Notes: a model not told the origin generated them from the letters alone. Positions 38,675-50,816 are shown, counted from the first letter of the stretch. The stretch: DNA of 64,000 nucleotides from Lucifuga dentata (GCA_014773175.1 VXCM01001478.1:1-64000), one strand, 5' to 3'. Numbers and translations are program-made.

Positions 38675-39319
38675 GTAGAGTACACACCTTTATGATATGA
38701 AAAGTGACATCAATGCAATCTGCTTTTCATTTTTCACAACACAGTTACTGCTGCTTTTATTTCAAACAATTCATCAAAATTGTGGTGACTTCACAGATGA
38801 TCTTAATTTAGCTCTCTTTTTTTTTTTTTTTTTTTNTTTTTTTTTTTTTTTTTTTTAAATCATCTTATAGTGTTTGTGTTCTTGCTTTAGACTGGACAGA
38901 TGAACAAGAATTTCAAGATCACTCACACAGTCAGAATGACAATAAATACAACCCAGTGTTCCTGTCTGCTTCTCCACAAATCAAAATGTCCATGTCCAGT
39001 TTGTTGCAGTGTTTCAGAGCTGTTACATGGTTCCTTTTGATCTTGCAACAACAATAATTTATACATCTACCACCACTGCGATTTTGCTAACTGTAACATC
39101 AGTTAGGAGTTTAATGGCAGCTGCATTCAGTTACTCGCCTATCTCCCCTGTAAGGTCTGTAACCACGAGATATTATATGATCAGAAGGCTTCATGGAAAA
39201 AATATCAAGTGTCAGCTTCAACATTTTATTAAACGTTTTCAACTAAAGTGCTTTTCTTAGTTACAAGTATATTTTCAAACATGAACTTGATAACCTAAAC
39301 ATTTATCTTAAAAATAAAN

Positions 39320-39960
39320 TAGTTACAAGTATATTTTCAAACATGAACTTGATAACCTAAACATTTATCTTAAAAATAAAGTTCTTTTCAGTTCTCTAAA
39401 GAACTTTTTTTTTTCCTGTAAATTCTCATAAAAAGTTAATGTGCACACCTTTGGTAAAGCTGAGGTATAAAACAGAAGAAATGAGGATAAAAATAAAAGT
39501 TCTGTTTAACGTTGCCACTTTTTATGACGGCCACAGACTGAACAGATCAAACACACGGGTCTTGTAGCGTTGCTGCTGGAAGAATGAAAGCATATTTATA
39601 TGTCCACTCATCCTTCAACTCTCGCTTTTCATGGTCAACTTTTCTGATCTTTGAGCCATTTGTCACTTCGTTGTGCATTTGACTGCTAGCGCACCCGCTC
39701 AGCTAATTTTCAGGGCACGGTGAGTCTTAACATGGTTAGATTACACAAGAGGCTTTGGCCAGAGGACCCATAGATCCCCCCGTTGAGCTGTCCACACTGT
39801 GCTTGCTAAAAATTCCCCAAACCTTAAAATATAAGTTAATATTAGTATCACAAGAAATGCTCAACGATCTGGATAAAAGCCTCTCTGGGTCCACATTTGG
39901 ACCGGAGTTCGCTAGTTGGTGACCACTGGTCTTGTGTTTGCCAGACTTTGTATTTTTGCC
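39320..39960 (-). mobile_element. hAT-type transposase relic
   Basis: Minus-strand translation near 39530-39690 gives KVDHEKRELKDEWTYKYAFI followed by LPAATLQDPCV, close to the N-terminus of ZBED-type hAT transposases (family form EEWTEKYAFILP). Stops and shifts follow. Limits are approximate. An N at 39319 lies between two copies of about 60 bp (assembly). Confidence 0.55.
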
Positions 39961-40238
39961 ATGGCACACTTTCTGTATTCAGTAAAATCACAAGGCACAC
40001 CAATCTCCCACTGATCACAAGAACATTTTGTCATCTCACATCCATATTCTGTAATCATATAGCCTTCAAACACAGCATCTGACAGGCACACCTGCACAGC
40101 TCTGAACCAGCTTAAAGTCACTTTTTGAGATGCTGCTCTGAAAAACCCTGAGTTTAATTGTTTTCTGTTCTGAGCCATCACAGTATGATAATCAGTGTCA
40201 TCATATATTGTTTCAGATGCTGAAATTACTTTTGACAC
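39919..40238 (-). CDS. unidentified Cys-rich open frame on the minus strand
   Basis: The open frame encodes YHTVMAQNRKQLNSGFFRAA, then a Cys-rich part ending MTKCSCDQWEIGVPCDFTEY. On its strand an acceptor-like AAGTAATTTCAG precedes it (exon start near 40225). The composition looks protein-like rather than random, but I do not recognise the family. It lies inside an mlip intron next to a hAT relic, so it may belong to a transposon or to a retained exon of an antisense gene. Confidence 0.3.
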
Positions 40239-41039
40239 TGCTTTTAATTTTGATTAAAAATATAACTGCTTTTGACAGTGAATAATTACAGTATAATCAT
40301 AAGATGCCACATATGTCAATTATAGCTCCAGGTGAAAAATGTCATTAGGCAGGCATTCAGTTGTTTGATGGCCACTAATCTACTGCAAGTTAAAGGAAAG
40401 AGGGGACTTTTTGCACATATGCTGTCATATTTATTGGATCATAATTAACATAAATGTGAATGTTGCTCAGTAATTATGTATGTCCTGAGAGCTACATTTT
40501 TAACCCAGATTTCATGTCATATATACTGTACAGCATACGTCTTAGCTGTGAACCCATAAAAATACGATAAATTATAACTGCTAGCAAAACCATATTTTTA
40601 CTTTATGCACTTGTTATCCAGAAAACATATTCAGTAAACACTCAGTATTGAGTAGCTACGCACATATAAAAACTTACCAGTTGGTTTTTAGTTCATACCA
40701 CATTGTAAAATCACATCGTAGTAAGCTAGCTTCATTTACTCACCGGCGATTTCTTCAGAAAAACAAAACAAAACAAAACACAAACCCCAATCCCGGAACT
40801 CTCAAGTAATGATAAACACTTTAAGTTTATATTTTACCAACTCTGGCTTTGAATAACGTTAGTTTGCAACTTTTACACTTAATTTGTTTCCTCTCTGAAA
40901 TTTCGCCATGTTGTCGACTTCGTCTCCGCTTGCCGCCCTTACTCTTCCTCTACTGTAGCAACTAGTTGCTTCCCAGTTAACAGGCGCCCTCTGGTGGATG
41001 AATCTATGCAATAAATGTAACCAAACTGATTGTTAAATT

Positions 41040-41121
41040 TATGGGGGGGGGACAAGCACACACACACACACATATATATACTGTATATATACAGTATGTA
41101 TATATATATATATATATATGT
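41040..41121. repeat. compound (CA)n/(TA)n microsatellite
   Basis: A G8 run, then (CA)n and (TA)n with CTGTATATATACAG palindromes. Confidence 0.9.
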
Positions 41122-41906
41122 ATATATAACAGCTCCCAATAATATTACTGATAAAGCTTCAAGAAGTTTTTTTCATTGTAGTGAAGAAATACATTTTTAT
41201 CATTTTTATTTGTGCTTTGTTGTGACACAGTGGATTCAGCTTCAACTTATTAGAGATGCTAAAACTCAAAACTAAAAATTTATATGTTCATAAACAAGAG
41301 AAATGATACAAAACAATGTACAGTCTTTATCATATTGAGCTTTTGGTTGAATTTGTTGAGAAATGTTGATCTGAGTTGGGGTTGAAAGTTTTTGAGGCTT
41401 TAGTATGTACTTGTGGTTACTGGAATTAATTTTTTTTTTAATTTTTTGAAAATTTTTTTCAGCTGATGTCTCCTGTGGATTTTTTATACAGTATATGGGA
41501 CAACTAAATATTATAAACCCATTTCAAATAACAATGTTGGAAATAACACCATCACAAACTACAACCTTAAAAAGACCATTACTTTTGTTATGAGTTAAAA
41601 ATATCTAGTTTTAATTTGGTGAACGCTGTTATATCTCATTACCATTCTACACAGCACGTTGTGTTTTTATAAAACAGAGACAGAGGTCAGATATTGTGTA
41701 ATTATTCCCAAGAGGGATGTACCAAACTAATCCCACCACAACATGTGTATGTACATGTGAATATATGTGTGTGGCATGCAGCATGGGTGCCCACCCAGAG
41801 CTGGAAGTTACACTCAGGGGTTTGCTGAAGTTCACCTCAGGTCTACTCGAGTTTCACTTGCTCAGTTCCTTTTTTTTTTTACATTTGCTTCATTTTCTTT
41901 TGCCAG

Positions 41907-42044
41907 AATGTAGCTGCATCCCAGAAGAAGACAACTGAGGACACCATGTCTGATGGAGAGACTTTAAAAGCAGAAGTCGTCCATATCAAAGACTTGGTGG
42001 AGGGAGCAGCAGGAAACGTAATCCAACCCGAGAGAAATCTTCAA
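41907..42044 (+). CDS. mlip: mlip exon
   Basis: Acceptor TTTTGCCAG and donor GTGAGT. The 46 phase-0 codons begin NVAASQKKTTEDTMSDGETL and continue KAEVVHIKDLVEGAAGNVIQ. Human MLIP has DLFKAEYVLIVDSEGEDEAA at about this position, which gives weak but ordered similarity. Confidence 0.75.
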
Positions 42045-42517
42045 GTGAGTACAACAGTGTGATCAGCAGTGTGTAATAATATGTCTGTAAATCTAAAATA
42101 TCTAGTTATCAATAAGATCAATAATAAAGCATCATCAGGAAATACTTTCGAAAATGATGTGAGCATAGTGGAGGCAGAGAGTAATGACCTTTCAAATCTC
42201 TGAATTTCAATCTAATACTGAGTAGATATGAAAATAGACCAAGATGATTTCTGCTCAGTAGATCCTTGTCTTATACTCTACTGAAAAATACAGTGGATTT
42301 AGTTTCATCTCTACATTTAAAAATCCAGACACTTCATTCATCAAAGTGCTTTTATTCTGCTCTGCATAAATTAGGTGTGACAGACTAAACGTATTATTTA
42401 TCAACACTTTCTGAGTTTTAGGTGAAAGTGCATTTTCAGTAATCGTTGAGGTGTGAATTGTGGATAAAGCACAGCCTCGGAAGTCCTTTAATTAAAGAAT
42501 CTTTTCTTTTTTTTCAG

Positions 42518-44161
42518 CTGACATCTCCTGTGGATCACATGAGCCTCATGCAGACGTCTCCCTTGGTCAATGTTCAGGCTGAAAATACACCCAAACGTTT
42601 TGCTGCTGCCTCGATGGAAACAGCTGAGGGTAAACACAGGGGCATTTCCCCTCAGCTGTGTTACGATACCTCTGATGGTGCTGAGGTTAGCTCAGATTTC
42701 TTTACAAATAAAGCGTCTGCATTACAAGAGAGAACGAGTCCAACAAACTCGTACACAGACTTATTTCCTACCCCAGCTTCATCTAGAGAGTCAATTCTCT
42801 CAGAGGGTTGGGAAAAAGAGAAGGCCTGCTCCTCTATGCATCCTTCTACTGTGGCATCCCCTGTTTCTTTCAGCCGCACAGTTTCGCCCTGCTCCTCTGT
42901 CCACTCCGGAATCTTCTCCCCCGCTGTTGTTCAGGTCAAAAGGCATTGTCTTGCTCCTGGCTCTAGTCTGGTTCAAATGCCTCAAACCTGTTTCTCATCC
43001 TGTGAGAGCCTGTCCTCCTCTATATGTCCTCAGTCTTCACCTTCCCGGCACCGGCCCCCTCTTACCCGACTGTCCCTTCTTACAGCCATCCTGAGAAAAG
43101 GCCGTCTTCCCATTCTGTCCCCTGCTCTACAGAGGCCTTACTCCCCCTGCTGGCCTGTCAATTCAGTCAGCCTGTCCTCCTGCAATGCATGCTCAGCAGC
43201 CTTCAGTGTGGCCTCCATTCCTCTGGAGATTTTCTCCAGGTCCCCCTCTTCAGCTACAGAGAGTCAAGATCAGAGTCGTTTTCACTGGGAGCCTGATAGA
43301 TGCATGACTGCCCCTCCACCTCTGGAGTTACAGCAACCCAACACACCTCAAACTCCAGTAAAAACGGTCTCAGAGGAAGTTCTCTTCAACAGTGGGCCCA
43401 AACGGCAGAGAGTCATTTCACCTCCTCCTCAAAGCTGCTCTGAACCCATGAAGAGTTCCACGCTGCCGCAGAGTCAGCTGCAACTGTGTCACTCACCAGC
43501 ATCAAAATCTGGTTCTGCTGCTCCAGCTAGCCACCAACAAATATCAGCTTCTGCAACTTCCAAAACACTGCAACACACTTCTATCTGCAGGTCTGAGCAA
43601 CAGTCTCCTGAGAGTCAGGACAACAATACCCTGAAGTACCTCAAGGGCCATTCAGTAGAAAACACCCTTAAAAAATGCATCCCCCCACCCCCCACACTTG
43701 TTACCAAGCAAGAAACCTGTGTGCCCCAGCAACAGAGCCACCAATCAAATTCATCTCTGTCAAACCTTCGCTCGCTTTCTCAGCAACTAAGAGCTCTGCC
43801 GTCACTGCCCTGCTCATCCAGTGACACAGTTTCTGACAAAGAAAATTCATTTCATCCGTTGTTACAAAGCACAGATGGAAGATGTAAGTCAGAGAGGCGC
43901 TGCCCTGTTTCCAAAAGTGAGAAGACACCAGCTCATAAAGTTCATTGTCTTTCACCTTCCTGCTACACACCCATTGTTTTGCCTGGATGGCCATCACCCT
44001 CCAGCTTCCCCACTCCAGACCGCTTCACGCTTACGCCCTCTCCTGCTCCACCAATCAGAGACCTCACTCCGTCCCCCTCTCTCTCCTTGCGGTCTACGCC
44101 CTTTCCAAGGCCGGAGAGTGGAATATCAGACTGCAGTGACAGGGAGGGTAAAAAAAGAAAG
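42518..44161 (+). CDS. mlip: mlip large Ser/Pro-rich exon
   Basis: Acceptor TTTTTTTCAG, 548 phase-0 codons, donor GTAGCC at 44162. The product is disordered-looking and rich in Ser, Pro, Thr and Gln, with many SP/TP sites (for example PTPASSRESILSEGWE, FTLTPSPAP and LRSTPFPRPESGISDCSD). It ends in a basic cluster GKKRK that could be a nuclear localisation signal. Long MLIP isoforms of heart and muscle include a comparable large exon. If the weak donor is not used, the frame continues 36 codons to a TGA at 44270. Confidence 0.85.
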
Positions 44162-44306
44162 GTAGCCACTCTGCTTGCCAGCCACATGACACACGCGTGT
44201 TTAAACCGAGGACATTATTTCATGTTTTCTGAAAGCCACCCTGTGCAGCTAAAACAGATTCCACTGGCTTGATATCTGGATATCAGGTGGTGTCCTCTGT
44301 GTGGAG

Positions 44307-44316
44307 CTATTTTTAG
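44307..44316. promoter_or_regulatory. consensus MEF2 site
   Basis: CTATTTTTAG is a perfect match to the MEF2 consensus, 145 bp after the large mlip exon. MEF2 drives muscle genes; use of this site is inference. Confidence 0.35.
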
Positions 44317-45176
44317 CTTTCTGTTGGTTTCTGGTTCTGCTTTTCTCTGTTACAGCCTTCACTGATGTTGTAGTGACTTCAGTGGATACAGATAGTAAGG
44401 ATTTAATGAATGAAATGAAGCTGAAATGTCACATGTTGAAACAAGAGGAGGCATCCTTCCCCCCTTCCTCATCATCATCACCATCAGTTGGTGTTTGAAG
44501 CTTTTTTTTTTTTTTTTTTTTNTTTTTTTTTTTTTTTTTTTTAAATCAAACTCTGGTTTAGTCTGGTTTGGTTGACTTGGATACTAAAATCTTAAAAATT
44601 CAATAAGATAACAGATCTATTAATTTAGTGAAGGAGTCGACAAGTAGTGGTGAAGGAGCCAAATTTACCCTTGACTAAAAATCTTTAGCCCACTGAAAAA
44701 AAATCTGATATTTCCTCTTTTTTTTTGTGATTACATCAAAATTTGACAAATTTTGTCATAAATTTCCAGTATACGTAATAAAGTACATATGAGGGCTATG
44801 TTAATCCAAAAGAAAATTAAGCTTTCATCTTCTGATAATAATTATGGAGAAAAGAGGCATATAAACTGGGCCAGGCTTTTTATAAAGTCATGCGACTGAC
44901 AGAACGCAATGCCAGAAAAAAGTGTAATAAGGTTTAAAATAGAACCACATAATTTAAACAACAATCTCTTTAATTAAAAATATGACTTTATAGCATTAGT
45001 CCGTCAGTTTAGGAGAACGGTGAAAAAATTTGAACTTTCAATTTTATGATAATTTTATGCATTGGCAATAAAGAACATAAACACATACTAAATATTGTCC
45101 AAATGAGAGCTATGGGACTTAAGCTGCAGTGGATATCAGGTGAGACAGGTGAAGGTTTGATATGCAGGCAGGGCTC

Positions 45177-45734
45177 ATGCTGCGTTCCAGTTACAGTGGG
45201 AATTGGAATTTCCGACTTCCGATCTCAAACTTTTCCAGCCAAATATAAACAAAAAAGCTTGGCTGAACACCAATAAATACTGTCAGATTAAATAAATTTA
45301 GTAATAAATGCTAACTAAAAGTTAGATTACAGGTTGGATTGTGTTATATCACCCACTGTGATATTAATCACTGTGGATATGAAACATTTGTGCAGAGCAG
45401 TAAATGTTCTGAAATTATTTACACATACATATCAATGGCAAACAGTTATTATACACTATAGATAGTTAACTTGGTGATATACAGTATTTTGACCTTTTTA
45501 TTTCAATGTCACATGAAAAAATATTTTATTAGGCTGTTAGCTGATCATTTACATTCACAAAGCTCACTTCCACTGGCACTGCCATGTTGAGTGGCATCAT
45601 ACTCGTGAAGTCGGGTTGGATAATTTTGGCCTGAGTTTCTCAGTCGAAGCTCCAACTTCAAATGCCATTCCAATGCATTTTTCCAAGTAGGCGGTCGGAA
45701 AAATCCAAGTTCTGAGGTAACTGGAATGCAGTAT
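45177..45734. mobile_element. MITE with CTGCGTTCCAGTTAC ends
   Basis: Left end ATGCTGCGTTCCAGTTACAG, right end GTAACTGGAATGCAGTAT, inverted with one mismatch in the core. The TTCCGACTTCC type sequence is repeated inward. Confidence 0.7.
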
Positions 45735-46017
45735 AAGTCCTCAGTTACGTGAAACTTGCTTTTACATTCATGGTAGATTAACTATGACGCACAGGTTTTT
45801 CTTGATTAGAGCATTGTTACACATACAGTATAATCATATTGACTTCTTTTGAGCACACACACACACACACACTGTGTATATTGACTTGACTGAAATTCTA
45901 CCAAATCCATTCTGAGTGTGAGTTATGATGATTATGATTATTATGAGTGATGGTAGAATTTCCACAGTCGTGTTAAGATCATTTTCAGTCTCAGTGAGTT
46001 TCGTTGCAGCAGCTACG

Positions 46018-47328
46018 TACAGAGCCGTGAAAAACTCCACATGGGTGATAGAGAATAATTGCCCCCTGAATTTAATAACTGTTGTGCCACTTTTAGCAGC
46101 AATAACTGCAACTGAATGCTATTGATAACTGGAGATAAAGTCTTTCTCATTTGCTGTGGAGGAATGTTGGCAAACTCTTCTTTGCAAAATTGCTTTAATT
46201 CATTCATACTGGAGGGTATTCAAGCATGAACTGGCTGTTTAAGGTCCTCCTACAGCATTTCAAAGAGGTTCAATTCAGGACTTTAGGATTAGGCTGCTCC
46301 AAAACCTTCTTCTTTTTTTTTTTTTTTTTTTTGGAGCCATTCAGAGGTGGACTTACTCTTGCGCTTCAGATCGTTGTCTTGCTGCATAATCCAGTTGCGC
46401 TTGAGTTTCAGAGCACGAACTGATGAGCAGATATTCTCCTTCAGGTTTTTCTGGTAGAGAGCAGAATTCATGGTTCCGTCAATTATGGAAAGTTGCTCAG
46501 GCGCTGAATACTCAATCCCATCATGCTACCACCTCCATGTTTGACTATTGCTATGACGATCTTATTGCGGATGCTGAGGGTCATCAGGTGTTTTTTGGTA
46601 AATATAAGACAAGTCTTTATGTTCCTCTTGCGGTTAGTCGTGGTTTTCACCTCGCAGCTCTCCATGGGTTCCATTTTAGCCCCGACTCTTTCTAATGGTG
46701 GTATCATGAATGCTGACTTTATCGCCTGCAGCTCCTTAGATGTTCCTCTGGGTTCCTTTGTGACTTCCTTGATGAGTTATTGATGCTCTTGGAGAATTTT
46801 GGTTGGCCGGCCTCCACATTCACCACTGTTCCAAGTTTTCTTAATTTGGAGATAACGACTCTCACTGTGGTTTGCTGGAGTCCCAGAGCCTTAGACATGA
46901 GTTTGTAACCCTTTAAAGGCGGATATATTTCAATAACTTTCTCATTTTTCTGGATGTTCTTTTGATATGAACATATTGTGGAGACCTTTTAGCTCCTTCA
47001 CATTGCTGGAAAGCTTCTATTTAAGTGATGTTTAGATTCAACAGGCTGCAGGAATCAAACCTGTGTGCCTAGTCGAGTTGAACCAATTATCTTTTAGATC
47101 TCGTTACTTGGTATTGACTAAGGGGGCAAGGGCAATTAATTTTTCCACATGGGTGATACAGGTGTAGCATAGCTTTTTTCCTTCTATAAATTCTGTATTT
47201 TGTATTTACTCAGGCTGTCTTTGTCTTATATTAAATTTTGTTTGAAGATCTAACACAATTAAGTGTGACAAATATGCAAAAATAGAAGAAATCAGGAAGG
47301 AGGCAAATACTTTTTTCACTGCACTGTA
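46018..47328. mobile_element. DNA transposon relic with TACAGnGC ends
   Basis: TACAGAGCCGTGAAAAACT at the left and TTTTTTCACTGCACTGTA at the right are inverted. The interior has CATGCTACCACCTCCATGTT and GTTCAATTCAGGACTTTAGG, words of an abundant fish DNA element with no intact open frame. Flanking TA may be the target duplication. Confidence 0.6.
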
Positions 47329-47763
47329 TATTTGCTGGGCTACTGCTCTAACTAGTGAAGAATTCAAACATCAACAAAAGTTTATAAGAATTTGATTTAT
47401 TCTTAAATAAACCATAATATATTTGAACTAAAATATTCAAAGTATATAGGCCTGTCTCCTCCAGACCTTTAAAACTGTGTTGGTTCCTAGAGGAACCATG
47501 CTGATACAGCTGACTTGTCGACCCTGATTTGGTGCAAACAGGAAATAAATGTGGAACACAATCATTCTACGTTCTAGTTTATCACTATGATGAGTCAAAC
47601 CAGAAGGTTAAGGGATTGTTCTGCAACAAGTGAAACAAAACCTTTGTCACATTTTTACAGACAAATCTCTACTAACTCAGTATTTTAAAAAATGCAGAAA
47701 TTTGAATGGTTAGTATAATTCATGTAATATTTATATTATCTATTCTATCTTTATAAATTCTAG

Positions 47764-47835
47764 CTACACAAGATTAAGTTAAGCTACAAATCACTTGCTG
47801 CAATTCCCACAAACACCCTTCTGCTGGACCAGCAG
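47764..47835 (+). CDS. mlip: mlip exon (AAIPTNTLLL)
   Basis: Acceptor AAATTCTAG and donor GTGAGT. The 24 phase-0 codons begin LHKIKLSYKSLAAIPTNTLL and end LDQQ. Human MLIP has SSYKAFAAIPTNTLLLEQK, an unmistakable match that anchors the gene identity. Confidence 0.95.
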
Positions 47836-48216
47836 GTGAGTCCATTTATTTCATTCTAAACCTGCTCGTTTGTAACTATGAAGCCTGAATAAGTTACTTT
47901 CTGTTTTGGTAAATGTAGATTTTATCTGTTTTAATGTCGTACTTGTATTTTGTAACAAACCTCTACATTTATATTTAAAGAATGACTTCTCCATCATATT
48001 TAAAAAGAAACATTTTGTTGATCAAGCATCAGGATTTACAGAACTTTTTTCTTTTTATTTGCAACTGCTAAAGGTTGCAATAATTTTAGGAGGACTTACA
48101 AGCTTCAGAAAATGACCATGAGTGCAAAATTCATCTATAAGAGAGCCTTGTTTATTGCTATAATCTCAGAATGAGCGACAGTCTTGGCAGCTGAAAGCTT
48201 TTTTCCACATCCACAG

Positions 48217-48285
48217 ACAATCGATGACCAGGTAGAGAGAAGAGAGACAGATGATCCGTGTGACACACTGGACACTCATGCTGAG
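48217..48285 (+). CDS. mlip: mlip small exon
   Basis: Acceptor ATCCACAG and donor GTATCA. The 23 phase-0 codons begin TIDDQVERRETDDPCDTLDT. This corresponds in order to the variable stretch between the AAIPTNT and PAQLRQ segments of human MLIP. Support is splice sites, phase and position. Confidence 0.65.
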
Positions 48286-48364
48286 GTATCAGCTGACAGA
48301 TTGCTGCTGCTTTTCCTGCACATGTCACACAGCATCATCATGTCCATGTTATCTGTCTCTGCAG

Positions 48365-48448
48365 ATGTGCTCCCCTGCACAGCTGCGGCAAAAGTCAGAG
48401 GAGCTTTATGCAGTTATTGATGAGATATTGGCAGATTCCCTTCCAGCT
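48365..48448 (+). CDS. mlip: mlip exon (PAQLRQ)
   Basis: Acceptor GTCTCTGCAG and donor GTGAGT. The 28 phase-0 codons begin MCSPAQLRQKSEELYAVIDE and end ILADSLPA. Human MLIP has FPAQLRQQTEELCATIDKVL, so the identification is firm. Confidence 0.95.
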
Positions 48449-48543
48449 GTGAGTTCAAATAACTACGTCACTATAATAGAAACAAATGTTGAAACATAAT
48501 TTAAACATAATGTAATGTTTTTTTTTCCCCTGTCTTTTATAAG

Positions 48544-48603
48544 TGCCAAACATCACGATTGCCGCAGCCCTCCAGAGCATCGACTAGCACTGAGGGTGCT
48601 CAG
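48544..48603 (+). CDS. mlip: mlip exon (Ser-rich)
   Basis: Acceptor TCTTTTATAAG and donor GTGAAC. It reads CQTSRLPQPSRASTSTEGAQ in phase 0. It corresponds to the Ser-rich SDSPSRSPKTLLGS part of human MLIP. Confidence 0.8.
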
Positions 48604-48665
48604 GTGAACTATGTTCTGAACTGAATAATGTTAACAACATGTGAAGAGATGTTACTCTTCATCAA

Positions 48666-48860
48666 GGGTGTAAAGAGTAATAAAATATTTTACTCAAGTA
48701 AAAGTGCTGTTACTTTGACGAATTTTACTCAAGATAAATGTAAAAGTACTTGTGTAAAAATTTACTTAAATAAAAGTAAAAAGTGTTTTGTTTCAAATGT
48801 ACTCTGAATAAAAATTACTGAGTTACATTGTTACCAAAAAATGCGAAAATACATACATTT
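48666..48860. repeat. 5' fragment of the TIR element of 23891-24934
   Basis: GGGTGTAAAGAGTAATAAAA and repeated AAGTAAAAGT words match the left end of that element. Confidence 0.6.
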
Positions 48861-49784
48861 GATTGATAACTATCAATAAAGTTGGCAGGTGTATTGATGC
48901 ACATTAAATGTATGTTTAAACATGACGCCTAAATTAATTCACGGCTGCCTATACGCGTAAATTATCTCATGTGATAGCAACCTCTAAATGTTATCATATA
49001 CTCTTCAAATTTTTTCTGATTTTTTTTTTTTTTTTTTTTCATTAGTAGGAACAAAAGTACAGGGTGCCCCATTGTGAATCACATTTTCAAAAATAAGGAC
49101 CACCCTAACACTGGTGGGAGTTGAATGTTTCTGGTTAAAAGTAGTAGTACATAGATGCAAATAATGTGACATATATTATTAAGATCCACCTGTTGATATA
49201 CATCATAGGAACCACTTGTCTGGATTTTTTAAACAAAATTAATGTCTTACCTTTCAAGAAATAAGTGAAATTACCAACAAGTGCTGTATCGTTCAGTGTT
49301 AAAGAATTTCTGTATCCTGCTTCTGATCCATCTGCCTAAAAATTTAATCAAGTCTTCTTTGACCCAAGTCCCACCATCAACAGAATGTCTGAAAAATAAC
49401 AAACATAACCTCCTTGGTTAGAAAATGACAAATGCTGTTAATAAATGACTGATATTTTTAAGTGTCGGTGTAAAATTGAGTTGGTGTACAAAATGAGATG
49501 AAAGAAAATGACATGTATGTAATTAATGTAAGACAATTAAAAAGTAATAACAACAATAATAATAATGCAAAACTATTACAGTTCCCTGCTGCACATATTA
49601 TTTGCAAAAATGGCAGAAAAAAATGAATCAAAAGCTTCACTTTTTTAGATGCACAGTTTTGGCAATATGAGATGATCTGCATGAAGGCACTTTGTTGAAA
49701 ATATGAAGACTTTTACCAGCCAATCAAATTCAGTTTGTCATAGCTGACAATGATTTACAGCACATCTGCACAAACAGTTAAGTG

Positions 49785-49817
<33 letters not shown>

Positions 49818-50090
49818 GTGCTCCATATTATCTTGCAGCTCACCTTCCTCAGACTGCAGCAGGAGGAGTTGACGGCTGGCCAGTGCAGATTAGGATTGAC
49901 ATTTTCAGTTCATTTATCTGTAAAATAAAAAAAATTAAGTGCGCGCTAAATTACCTGGAGGTGTTGGAAAACTGTTTTGTTTCACTGAACCACAAAGTAT
50001 GAGTAAGATGAAACTGAATTCTGATGGTGCATCATGTGCGCCAGAGAGGAAAAGATCTTTTTATTATTCATCAAAGGAGAAGAGGTGTGC

Positions 50091-50134
<44 letters not shown>

Positions 50135-50274
50135 ATATTTGGATGTGCGCACTGTCATTTATGAGTGTAATGTGAATTAAGAGGTTTGATGAAGCACAAC
50201 AAAGAGGAAAAACTGTGAACTGAGTTATGAAAAAAGAAAGATACAATACAAGAACTTAGCAAACTGCTATAATC

Positions 50275-50314
<40 letters not shown>

Positions 50315-50541
50315 GTCAGTCAATCAGTCAATCCAGTGCTATAATGGAAAATCTGATAAAATAAATGTAGCTAGTTTATCTTTACGTGGTGAGTTTTTCC
50401 AGGAAGTCATTCGTTTTTGTTATGGAAAGGTTCACATATTTTGAATAGTGGATGAATAATTTTTCCACGATGTATTTCAGTTTTCCCAGCAGATGAATTT
50501 CATCTTTACTTTGTTTCAGCAGTTATTTTTTTTTGTTTCAG
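48861..50541. other. mlip: mlip intron, microsatellites
   Basis: It holds poly-T at 49020-49039 and 49788-49813, a (GT)n tract at 50096-50132 and a (CAAT)n tract at about 50274-50330. No exon was recognised. Confidence 0.6.
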
Positions 50542-50589
50542 AGACACAGCACATCATGTCATAGATCCCTGGGACGTGAAACAAAATAT
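50542..50589 (+). CDS. mlip: mlip exon (GRETKY)
   Basis: Acceptor TTTGTTTCAG and donor GTGAGT. The 16 phase-0 codons read RHSTSCHRSLGRETKY. Human MLIP has LPRAAGRETKY at this exon end. Confidence 0.93.
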
Positions 50590-50717
50590 GTGAGTAAAGC
50601 CAAATTATTTTCTGTCTTGAATTCAAGCTCCAATAAGATTTTTTTTTTGTTTTTGTGGACACAAGTGATAGAACAGAGATTTCTTCAAAAAAAAAAAAAA
50701 AAAAANAAAAAAATACT

Positions 50718-50816
50718 AACCTTACCTGTCTGACCTCTCTGACCTGTCTGACTTCTCTAACCTGTCCTCTCTGTCCTCTCTGACCTGTCTGACCTCTCTG
50801 ACCTCTCTCTGTGGCC
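50718..50816. repeat. 10-bp pyrimidine-rich minisatellite
   Basis: Repeats of CTGTCTGACC and CTCTCTGACC, about nine units, immediately after a poly-A run with an N (50706). Confidence 0.85.

Larger units (their letters stand above)
44317..47763. other. mlip: mlip intron with two DNA-transposon relics
   Basis: No exon was recognised. A poly-T run with N (44522) is followed by MITE 45177-45734, a (CA)n tract at 45855-45873 and the DNA transposon relic 46018-47328. Confidence 0.6.

Noticed and set aside
42570..43094. Overlapping open frames in the large mlip exon (also 43024-43296, 43821-44165 and minus-strand ones)
   Set aside because: They are shadows of the 548-codon phase-0 exon in a Ser/Pro-rich, GC-richer stretch.
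46423..46783. Open frames that might be a gene in the mlip intron
   Set aside because: They lie inside a DNA transposon relic (46018-47328) with TIRs and match non-coding interior sequence of a common fish repeat.
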